Part shown: piece after piece, positions 49,401 to 61,400 of the stretch
Position numbering within the stretch: position 1 is the first letter of the stretch
Layout: every line of letters begins with the position of its first letter
Assembly (NCBI RefSeq): GCF_023343835.1
Contig: NC_064436.1
Coordinates: 54,597,883-54,661,882, forward strand
Direction of reading: 5' to 3'
DNA length: 64,000 nt
Source: Lagopus muta
Lineage: Eukaryota; Chordata; Aves; Galliformes; Phasianidae
The notes under the pieces: model-generated
The model's database searches: none
What the model saw: only the letters and a program-made list of their open reading frames with translations
Told to the model about the DNA's origin: nothing
Made by a program: the position numbers and the translations under genes

Positions 49401-52400
49401 GGGTAAAGTGAAAGCAAGGCTTTCCAAACCAGGCTATAATTGATGAAGGAAAACTTCAGCGCTGTTCATTGGATGAGTGAGAAGTTGGGGAGCCTTTCTG
49501 TTTTATTTCCTATGGGAAGAAGGTTGTTACTGTCTTGTTTCAGGTTATTCTTCTCAACCATTTCATTCCAAGGAAAAGGGATATGTTTGAAGATGGCTTT
49601 GAGACATTGTCCAGAACCTGCTTTTCGGCCGCCTTTTCCTGTTAATGCTGTGGTGTATTTGTATGTGGTAGTTCCACATCCCAGTTTGTATTCTTACACA
49701 GGGGATGGGTAGTGGACAAGCAAAACACGTTTGATTCAAGCAGGTTTTCTTGATATTTAACAAAACAAAACAACAACAACAAAACCACAAACAAAACACA
49801 AGAACAGCCAATATCTGATCTGTAGCTTATGAGACATACAGTGCATTTGTGATGCTTGGCTATTGGAACCTCTTCACAAATCCTCCAGATGATCATTTCT
49901 GTTGGGTCACTAGTTACAGAAGAGTTGAACAAGATAAGAATGAGTGATATTTCTCTCTCTATGATTTTTCACTTTAAACTTCTTAATGATGGAAAAGTTC
50001 AGGTATTTTCTGAATCACTTCCCTCTTAGGAAGAATTATGTTCTTAAACTGGTAACTTAAAGTTATTATTGATCACAAATAATTGTCTGTATCTAAGTGG
50101 TACATAATAGCCCATCATTTTACTGTATATTAATGCACAGGAATTGTAAAAGTGGATCTAAAATGTCTACTTTGAAGTGAGTGCTTTATGGTGTTTTGTC
50201 GTGTTATGCCGCATCCCTAAACACTTCTAATAATGTATAGACTAAGTATATTAATAGCAAGTTTTAAACTGACTTTTTAAAGATTACGGTTACAGCATTA
50301 AGTATGATGAAATGTCTTAGGTTATATGGAGTGTTGTAAAATCTATCATTTATTGTACTAAACCTTTATGGTTGAGCAACTAACAGCTTCCACAGAAAAT
50401 ACTAAATCAGGCTGACTATAATTTGTACATCACACTCCAGAGACAAATATACCTAGTGCTCAGATATTCAAAGGCTTCTACTTTAGGCCTATTGTTTATA
50501 GGCAATGTCAGAAAACTGATTTTTTTAAACAGAATTGTACTTTTTATTTAGTACAAATTTAGTTCACTCAGTTGCTTCTACTTTTGAAGTGGTTTCTGTT
50601 CCATCTTAAATAGCTGCTTGTTTATTTTTCTGGAAAAGCACAAATAAGTTCATTAAATTATGAAACAAAATCAATTACAACTAAAATACCAAGGATTTTT
50701 GTGCCACTGAAGACTGTAGTGTGCTTGCTTGTGTTGACTTGGGTGTTTTCTAACTCTCATGGTTTTTGTTCTTTTTAACCATAGACCTAAATTGGATTTA
50801 TGGCTGTGGTGGCTTTTTTTTTTTTTTTTTTTTTTTTTGCTGCTGCTGTTATGCCTTATATTCTGTTTGCATTAAGTAATAATGAAATTTTTTCATAAGC
50901 GCCTTCATTTATTTCATTTTATTCCTTTCTGTGTATGTTTCTGGAACCAGGAAAGACGCAGAAATAAATGTGTACTTGGTTCAGATTGGTTTAGGCTGCA
51001 AAATGAATCCTGTACCTTCCTGCTATTTCTTCTTTCTGCCTAGATTGAAACCTTTCTCAGAGTAAAAGTAAAAATAGCTTCAAGCCTTCAAGGTGCACTA
51101 ATTTTAACACTTCAGTGAAGTATTTATAGTATTTCAGGCATTCCATGCCAAAGATTTTGCTTATTTATTTACTTTTCTCTTGCTTCTATTAAAATATCAG
51201 CACTCTGCCTTGCCAAACATCAGTCTCAGAAATATATATTTCAATTCTGCTCTGTTTTGGATCTTCTTTGATGCAGATGAGATCACCTATGAGTTTTTAA
51301 TTTGTACGTCTGTCTTTGAAACTTGCGGAGTGTGTGTATATATATATATATATGTTATTTGTTGTGTCATTTAGGTTATCACAGAAGCAGACGAGGGGCA
51401 ATTTTAGCTAATTTTTCTTCTTAACATCTACCAGCATGTCAAGCTACAGGCAATATAAGCAAATTATTTTGTATAATAGCAAATTTTTTGGTATACTTTT
51501 AAAAATAAGCATTTTTCTTACACTTTTACCTTTCCATCCATTGCTGTGATCAGTTTTCATCCAGGACTGACTGGCTGTTTGGAATGCTGTGATGATCATG
51601 CTTATGTAGTAGATGTGTAAATTAGTGTCTGAAAGATGCTTGGGTGTTTCTGCAGCTTTGGTTGCTTATGGAGCATTGGGCACCAGAGATACTTGAGATC
51701 AACTGCAGAAATACGTGGTGTAACTGGCAAAGGAGAAAAGGTAGGATCTCCTTTAAGCATCAGAACTGTTACCTTCGTTGACTGATTCAGTTCTAACTTC
51801 AAGAATTTTCAAACCTCCTCCATCCTGTTAGAACGAAAGATTCTTACAGAATTTCACAAAAATTGTTCAGCTGTCTAGATCCTGTGTACATGTGTGTGAT
51901 TAAGAGATACTGACTCAAAGCCAGAGCTTTGAGACAAAAAAGCTGCCTGCGCTGTTTGTTGAAACTGTAGATGCTTGTGGCAGTCTGTAAGTAGTTTTAT
52001 TCTCCAGATTTCTCAGTGTAATATATGGCTATGTCAAAATGATGCTGTTTTCATAGAAGGTATCCCTGTATTTTAGTTTCATCTTATTCTTGTTGTGTTT
52101 AGAAGTACTAAACCTTGTCATCAGATAATGAATTTTATGCGTTGGAGGGAAGGTGTGTTTGTTTTTATTTATTTATTTATTTTATTGCTACTGTGAAGGA
52201 GATCTGAAAGGTGCAGCAGAGTGGAGAAAATCTCCTAGTGGCAGTTGTTAGTGCTGAAGCAGTGTGATCCAGCCTGGGGATATAATTGGTGCTAGTGAAG
52301 AAGAGAACAGACTTGCTGGATCTGCAGGACGCATTTGATAGAGGATCTGTCAGAAACTGAAGTGACTGTAGCTGAAGTTATGGAAGAGATTGACGGAGTG

Positions 52401-55400
52401 AATAAATTTTACAGGATGAGACGGTGGTGTTCACTGGAGAGCTTTTAGAAGAACTCGAGGATGGAGAGTCAAATGATGGATGACTGAAGTCGCACTTAGA
52501 ATGAACTTACATATCCTGTTGTGGGAAGTTCTTCACAATCAGCAAAATATTGACAAAAATGATCCAGTTGATGGAGTAAGACATAGGACATTTTCTAAAA
52601 GGCATCTTGCAGTCCCTTGCCAAAGGCTTTTGAAGAAAAATGTCAGCACAAAATGAGAAAGCGTTGTATCAATAGCTGAATTGTTAAAAGATAAGAGCAA
52701 ACGTGGAAGTAAATGGTCAGTGTTCTCAATGGAATGGAGTGTTCCATACCTGAAATGTATAATGTATTTGTTAGTGACCTGTGGAAGAGGGTTTCTGGGG
52801 TGACAATTTTGAGTTACCTAATAAGGATGAGGATAAATCAATGGATTTCAGACGTTTATGAAAGCAATAACTGGGCAGCAAAATGGCAGAAGTAGCACAC
52901 TAGGGAAGTAAAAAATGTTATTGGTAACAATAACTGTTCTGTCTAAATATGTGAGATGGCAGGCTGTGGGCTGACCAGCGTACTTCAGTTTACAGTACCA
53001 GTGGTAAAGGCAGACCAGATGTTAAGAATTGCTGGGAAAACAATAGGGAACAAAATAAAACATTGTTACATCACTATGTAGGTTTGTAACTTTTCCAAGC
53101 CTTGACTGCTATTTTGGTTTTTGTAGTCTTGTCTCAAATTTTGAGTTAATAAAACTGGAAGAAGCTCAGAAACTAGTGAGAAAGTACTAAATGACTTCTG
53201 TGTGAGAAGTAATTAAGGAAAATATGCATCTTCCCATCTGGCAAAAGGCAGTCTGGAACTATACACAATTGTGTGTGGTAAAGAGAGGATAGATATGGAT
53301 TGATCGCTGCTTGCTTTAGTGCTTCCCCTGTATAGCATTGAAGGAAGCTGATAGGAGCCACGATGAAAGCAAAGGAAATGAGGTGTTCTTTGTCAAAGTT
53401 TCGTAATGTGAAACCCTTTGCTAAGGAATGTTTTGGATGCCAGAATGGTATTCAAGAATGGTTTCAGAAGGAAAATAGGAAAAAGGTGATAGAAGTAGGA
53501 AGTGCAACCTTCAAAGTAAGGAATCATCCATGAGATTTCATATCTTGAGGATATTTGCATTTGCAGATGACTGCTGTTTGAAACAGGGTACTGTATGGAA
53601 GAAGAAACTTGAGTTACATGTGGTCCTTCAAAGAGAAACAAGTAATGGATAGAAGGACTTATCAGCTTATTTAGCAAATAATATAGCAAATAATTTTGTT
53701 ATTCAATTTGTAATATACTGTTCATTTCTGTTCTATTTACAGGATTCTGAGCAACAATAAAATAACAGAGCTGAAGAATTGTTCCTTCTCTGGATTAAAC
53801 CTTCTTGAAAGACTGTAAGCGCTTCTTTAAAATATTTTTCACTTCAAAATAAGAGTTATATTCTGTTTATTTCATTAATAACTCTGGTATCAAGATGTTT
53901 GTTTTATTTGAATGTAGCCTTCTGTGATTGCAGTGTTAATATAGTTAAGAATACATGAAAATTAGTTTTATATAACAGCAAAAAGGGAACTTAGCTAAAG
54001 TTGCAAACGATGAAATTAGGTGTAAACGAAAAAAAATTGAAACCCAATTGACCAACCAAAGAAACCCGACCCACATAAATCAAACCAAACAAGAAGAACA
54101 AGAACGGCCAGCCAACCCTGTAAATTCGTCAATGACATTGGCAATGGGATTGCACGCTACCTCAACAAGATTGTAGGTGACAGTAAACTGTGTGTTGCAG
54201 TCAGCATGCCTGAGAGATGGGATGCCACACACAGAGGACTAGACAGGCTTGAGCAGTGAACCTCGTGAGGTTTGAAAAATACAAGATCTTGCACCTGGAT
54301 CATGGCAACCCTCACTATTAATACAACTTGGGAAACTAGAGGATAGAGCATAGCCCTGCCTAAACGAATCTGCTGGTGGATGGCAAGCTGGACATGAACC
54401 AGCAGTGTGCCTTCGCAGCCCAGAAACCCAACCAAGACGCCCATCCTGGGCTGCATTGAAAGAAGCGTGGCCATCTTTTTGGTTGAGAAGGGTGATCCTG
54501 CACCTCTACTCTGTGCTGGTGAGACCTCACCAGGAGTACTGTGTCCAGATATGGAGTTCTCAGCCACAAAAATGATTAAAGTGGTAGAATGCCTCCCCTA
54601 CAAGGGCAGGCTAAGAGAGCTTGGGCACTTCTGGAGAAGTGAAGGTTGTGAGGAGGCCTGATAGTGGCCTTTCAATATCTAAAGGGGAGCTATAGGTAGG
54701 AAGGGGATGGAATCTTAATCGGGGTCTGTTGTGGTAGGATGTGGAGAAATAGTTTGAAATTAAAAGAGGGGAGATTTTTATTGGAAATAAGAAAAAAGGT
54801 TTATTTTAAATAACTGTGGTGAGGCACTGGAATGGATTGCCCAGAGGTGTGGATACCCTGTCCTTGGGGACATTCGAGGTCAGGCTGGATGGGACTCTGA
54901 GCAGCCTGATCTAGATGTAGGTGTCCCTGTTCATTGCAGGGGAGTTGAATTAGATGACCTTCCAGTACCTTAACGGGGCCTATGGGGAAGCTGGATAGAG
55001 GCTTTTTGTAAGGGCATGTAGCAACAGGAAAAGGGGAAATGATTTTGACTGGAAGAGGGTAGATTTAGACAAGATATTAGGAAGAAGTTCTTTACTGTGA
55101 GTGTGGTGAGACTCTGGAACAGGTTATCCAGAGAGGTTGTGGATGTCTTCTCCCTGGTGGCATTCAAGGCCAGGGTGGATGGCGCTTTGAGCAACCTGGT
55201 CTAGTGGAAGGGTCTTAAATATCCCTTCCAACTCAAACCATTCTATGACCTTTAAAGCTCTCTCCCAATCCTGGTGATTCTGTGACTTTTCCAGAGGATG
55301 CAAATGTATTATAACCTCTAAAAGAGGGCATCTGCAGTGTCAGTTTGTTATTGACATATATGTTAACAATTTTTCTTGTTATTTTACTATCCTTGCATAT

Positions 55401-58400
55401 ATCATATGTATGGGGAAAAATGGGAGTGAGCCCAATGGGAGTAACCTCTTTAACTTCTCTTGCTTCCTGTTTTCACTTTCCCTTTCAGATGATATATTGC
55501 TTGTGGGATAAGAAGCATTGTAGCTTCTGTTATAGTCAGCTTTTTTTCCGGCTGATAGAAGGTCAGGATTGGCAGGTTGATCTACCTGGGAGCAAGCAGA
55601 AACTTTAGAGATAGGGATTTTTCTAGGCCATTTGACTGGGAAAGTAGCCAGTTTCATAATCATCTTGCAACATCTAGGAAGAGTTCCAAAGTCTTTTGGC
55701 TTCAGGGGATTAAATGTATTTTATTCATTCTCTGAAACTTGAAGGCTGCAATCCCAGTCACCTGGCCTAAATAAATTCAAATGCTTCTATCATCCCACCC
55801 CCCCATGCGCTAGGAGAAAAAGATACGTCTCCTACACCGACAGATGAGCTTTATTGTAGAAATAAGCTTTTGTGCCAAAAAGGCAAGGTTATCAGTAGGG
55901 ACAGTATTCTAGATCTTTATGTGTTATTTTGGCATCACTGCTCAGGGTAATAAAAGCATCTGCTGACAGTTGTTAGTTTTTGCAACTCATTACAATTTTC
56001 AGACAGGAAATACTTGAAACTCTAATTAGTTTGAGGTGATCATTTGCATTTGTTTCATGAATCTAAGTCTTAATTGTGTTTAATAAAATTAGAATCCAGA
56101 GTTCTCTCATTTGATACCGGTCACTTGTAAGGGGTTTTTGGGTTATTTTTAAATCTCCTGTCAAGAAAAGAAAAATAAAGCAGTAAGTAATCCGTCATGC
56201 ATTCCATCTTTAAAGAGATCTGGACTAGGCAGCTTTTCAGATGATATGGTGCTTTAATTTGAATGAGATAACATACTTTGTGTGTGCTGGTGAAAACATT
56301 AACAAATTATTGTTGAGAGTTAGTTGTCTTCTTCATGAAGGAAGGAAGGGATAAGTGGTATGACATTAATCATTAGTGACCATCTTTTCTTTTTTAGTTT
56401 TTTGCCTTAAATGTTCTTAAGACCTGTGCATGTAACTTTAGGACAGAGGATAATCATGTAATAAAAATATTTTATGAAACAGAGTTGAATAATCATTCTC
56501 TTGATTTGTTTTCTGAGGGAACTGAATCTGACAGGGTACCCTTGCCTAGAGAAACCCAGAGTCTTTACTGAGTTTTGTTGTGTTAAATACGCTGCTGTTT
56601 GTTAGGGAAAATATTTCATCATGATTTTCAATAGTCCAGACAAATGTACTGCAGCTAATATTTGAAATTACACCTTATCTCTGAATTTTTCAACTTGAAA
56701 GTTTAGCACTTGCCTCACTGTAAAAGTGTCTTGAGACTTCATTAAGTAACCTTAGTTGTTAATCCTTGAATTCTGCCTTGATTTTTGTCTTTTCTGAAAA
56801 ATAGACAAAATATTTCTTTACTTGAAAGATCCACTTTGAAAGTTATTGCAAACAGCTTGAGGAAAGATGACTGTTTGAATTTATTCTGCAGCCCCATATA
56901 TGCATGCATAGATTTAGAGATGATAGTTTGAGAAAATAACATGCTGTTTCTCTCACAAGTCTCACTATGCCTTTTGAGTATCCAAGATGAAAGATATAAC
57001 AGAAGCTAAAGTAATTTTTTGCTTTTTTTTCCTACCTGATATGTTTGAAATGTTAAACATTTGCCTCTTAATCATATGCTTGGAAAAATGTGTTGGCTGA
57101 ATTTCACTCATATCAGATTTTCTTCTTCATGGGAGGAATCTCTGTTGTGTATGTGATATTTTGTGTTATTTTTGCTATTCTAGAGGTTCTTTACTTACCC
57201 ATGTCACTTTCATACTGATGAAAACAAGCCTTCTCTTCAAAACCTTCAGTTTTTACATTGGCATTGGCCAACTCTCCCTAAAAAGCAGACTGTTTTGTTT
57301 TCCCTTTTAAGAAAATGAAAATATAATATTGTTTAATAATATATATACACAATATGACAATATTCTTGCATTACCTTAATACTGAAAACTTTCTAAAGTG
57401 TGGGAATTCTAACTGAGAATAGCTAGAAAAGAATTGTGGATGCGTCTATGGAAGAGAATATTTAATCCATGGTAGAATTGTGAAATATGTTCTGTTTCCT
57501 TCAAATATCTCCTGTTAAATGATTACCTCAGTAGCAACAGAGCTCTGGTATGTGTATGTATGGCAGGTAAAGTGAAAGAAAGAAGGTGACGAAGTTTGAC
57601 TTTTTCTGCCTGTGTGCTTATTGCCTTAAAAACAGGGAGTACGTGTACAGAATGGTGTTCCTCTCTGGCCTTCAACACTGCTGGCAGAAGGTAGAGTGCC
57701 CAAGTGTCCGCCTCTTTCAGACATAACAGAAACACCCTCCCAATTCTCTAACACTGCGTCTCTATTCAAACTTCAAAGCTGTTCTCAGTGCTGTTGTTCT
57801 GTCCGAAGAAATCATGGATTTGTTTTCCCACTGAATTATTTTTCTCTCAATATGGGAAAATTAGAATTAGATACGAAGGAAACCTCATTCAGTGACCCAG
57901 GGAGAGTAGAAAAAAGAAGAAATATTTACATTTAGTAGTGAAGCCTATATTGTTTTGAAAGGAGAATATAATTACATATATGCCAGTATTTGCTAGGGTA
58001 ATCCAGGATGCAGTAAGTACTGAGAAAATTTCCAGATGTGTTTATTTTAATTTTCCTGTTTGTGTCAGTCTGTGTCTGTGCTCATAGGCATTAGCATGTT
58101 ACCTATTGATGCAACTACTCATTAACCAATTATCTGTCATTTAAAATTTTAAGCATTTTAAATCATTTCTTCTCACCTCCCAATGAGGGAATTACCATTC
58201 TATGAAGACTGCTGTGTGGAAAAGATACAATTTTGTGAATAGCTTGATAGAAGACTCTGAGTAAACTTTTTTTTTTTTCCAAAATGATTTTGAGTAGGGG
58301 AGGTAAGCTATAGAAATAGTTTTAATTTCTTTTTATTTTAATTTTAAATCTTACATAGCTTAAGGAAACATTGCTTATATCAGGTTTGTGGAATTGCATG

Positions 58401-61400
58401 CTCGTCTTTTTAATTCAGAGTGGTGCCTTTAAAAGCAAAGAATGCTTACCTCTTGCTGCTGAAACTTCCTTACCACAAATGGGAATTCTGAACCTGTTTG
58501 TTCATAGTTTTGTGCTTGTCTGTTAATTTATGAAAATGTACAATTCAGTAATCCCTTATTTTGTAAACAGGGGGTAACGACCAAAATAAGAATTTCTGTT
58601 TAACTGGAGGGTGGAATGTTTGTTTAGTACAGTAGAAAATGATTATACTGTGTATACCTCTACTCTGGTGGGAAGAAATTAATGGCTGAGTAATAGTGAA
58701 GAGGTCCAAGATTTTACTAGTAACCAGTGTCTGTTCAAAAAGATATTAAATGCTGTAATCTTCAATGGCTTTACTAATGCTGTGTATTGTTATGATTTCC
58801 TGCCATTTAGTTGTAGAAGTAACTTCTTGCACAAGTCTATAACAGAGTATTTTTCATCATGTAGGTGCTTCACCTCATATAGCATTATCCAAAGTCTGAC
58901 AGCTTAACTGATGCAGTCTGTTGAACCTTTGCATGGATAAGGAAGATTAGTTAATCTTTTTCTGAAGTGCCATTTGTCCTTGCACATGAGGGAGAGAGGA
59001 GGAAGAGACAGATGTGGATTTCAGTTAAATATTTAGGTACCAGAAAAATTTGATATTTATTAAACTCTAAATAATAACAGAGGTTTACCAATTACGTTTT
59101 AGAATTTAATAGTGCACCTTGGAAAATATGCAGTATAAAGGGAGTATTATTTGTGGACAGTCCTTTTTCACCTGTGTTCATCAACCCTGATTTTATATTT
59201 ATATATATTTATTTATTTGTTTGTTTATTTATTTATATGTGGATGCCTGAAATAAATTAAAAAAAAATAATTAAAGAACTGAATAATTTTTCAGGCAGTG
59301 GCAGTTTTTTATTATAGTTTCTGTTATGGTGTTGCAGAGTGTGGACTTTGCATTCTGCTAATGCTGGAACTTTTTTTCCAGTCTTTATGAGTGATTGGAG
59401 AGTGTCAGTATTCCTTGTTTGAATGTTTCTGAACAGAGAAAATGGTTTTATGGATATTCAGGAACTCGTTTTCTGCATCAATGTTCTGGAAGCTCTGTTT
59501 ATGAAAGATGAGTTAGACAGGAAAATTTTTCTTCAGTGTCTGCTGTGAAATTGAGTAGTTCAAACTATTCTGGACTGTTGGAAATACTGTAGAAACTTAC
59601 TGATGGGGAAAAGTAGGGCTTCTTTTAGTGTATACCTCATAGAGCTGCAGGAGGGAGATGTTGGCTTTTATAATGATTCGTGAATTTTTGTAATTTCTTA
59701 TTTTCTTTATGTCCATTCTGAAAAGACATATTTTATATGTTAAGAGTCCCTAGTAGCCATTGTGCCCTTCCTTCATTCAGAACGAAGGGGTTGTTCAGTG
59801 GTACTTGAGAGCTAAATAATTTTTACGTTTCAGTAGTTGTGTCATTCATGCCTCCGAGATGCTTTAGGAATTAAACAATCTTTATTGTCTTGAGACAGAA
59901 AAAGATGAATTGTAAATAATGTGTACTCTTAGGTAAGTAATGTATACATGCACTTTTAATTGCAGACAACTGGACACAGAAACATACAGTTTTATAATAA
60001 AATGATTTTTTTTTACATGACAAACCATATGTAAATGTAAATATTCTTTTTTTTTTTTTTTTTTTAATTTGAACCAAATAACATAAGGATTGGTTGTCAG
60101 GCATTCAGTGTTCTTTTTTCTTGTGAGGAGTTGCAATTTGCCTAATTAATCACATATTTGGGGAGAGAGCTTTTTTAACTGGACATGAGAAAATCCTTCA
60201 TAATGAGAATGGTTAAGTAGTGGAAGAGGTTACATGGTTCCACAGCAAAATCTCCATCCTTTGAGGATGTCAGAACTTGACTGGATGTAACAGCAGAGCA
60301 GCTGATCTGATTTAGTTGTGCTTTGAGATGGAGATGGACCATATGACCTCAACAAATCCTCAACTGAAGCCTTTCTAATGGATTTCTGTCTGTTTAAATA
60401 AACTTCTATTTGGACAGATAAATAATTATATCCTGTGGTGATTCTGTTGGTTAAGTTTTGCCAGAGAAAATGATTAAAATCAGCGAGTAAGAGGACTGAA
60501 TTCCAATTGCTAAAAACCAGTAGTTCTGTTGGCACATTTTTAGAAGCAGTAAAAACAGAACAGAGATCTCCAAGCCAAACATAACTTTTTAATAAGATTG
60601 TCTTCCCCACCCCTTTCATAAGACTCCCACTAATTCAACTACAGCTGCAATTTCTTCTAGAAACACTCCCTGTTCCTGGCGTCCTGGCAGTTGCACCCGC
60701 TCGTGCATCAACATCTCATACTATTTCTGAAGAGCTGCCAGACATGTCAGCACTGCCATAATTTTGTGCTCTTCCGATGTCTTTTACATTTCACAGTTTT
60801 CATATTTTAATGCCTTTTGAGAGATGCAGAAGAGTTGTCTTCCAAATGACTGCAGTGGGGAGGGGGATGAATCCCAACAGACTTTCCTGACTGTTGGTGT
60901 TGCAAGTTGAGAAAAAGCTAACAGTTGTCATATTCAAGGTTCTGGTCTGCTTGTTTGTTTTATTGTTTCTTTATTGCTTTGCTATCTTAATACAAAACAT
61001 TGGAGTATACATCGTACAACTACTGTGAAAAGGTGACAGTTGTGTTGGTGCTTTTTTTTTTAATAGTTCTGGTTTCATGATCCCTTCTGGAACTGGTTTT
61101 AAGACCTATTAAGGGAGGGAAAAGGCAAAATATCGTGTAAATCTGACTAGTCGCTTACTGTGAACTAATCCAAAACAGATTTCTGTCACAGTAAAACTCA
61201 CCTTTAATTTTGAAAGTGTGTTGTTTGTTTTTGTTTTTCCACTGAAGTGTTAAATGTAAGTAAGAGATGCATCAGGGAGTTACGATTTGAATTAATGAAA
61301 TTAAAGATCACTGATAATTTGAACTACTGGGTTTCCAAGGCATGCTGCCAAGATTTTTTTTCTCCTCAAGTGAGAGTTGCATGGCTTTTAAATTAAAGTT

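Larger units (their letters stand above)
40438..53742 (+). other. ADGRA3 intron 1 (13.3 kb)
   Basis: Runs from the GTGAGTA donor to the ttctatttacag acceptor. It contains an antisense CR1 close to the donor, simple repeats, an ancient CR1/L3-like LINE near the acceptor, and AT-rich unique sequence. A somewhat GC-richer patch at about 46.4-47.4 kb could be regulatory, but there is no direct evidence. Confidence 0.9.

Noticed and set aside
54157-54567. 136-codon minus-strand open frame
   Set aside because: It is the antisense shadow of the CR1 element on the plus strand.
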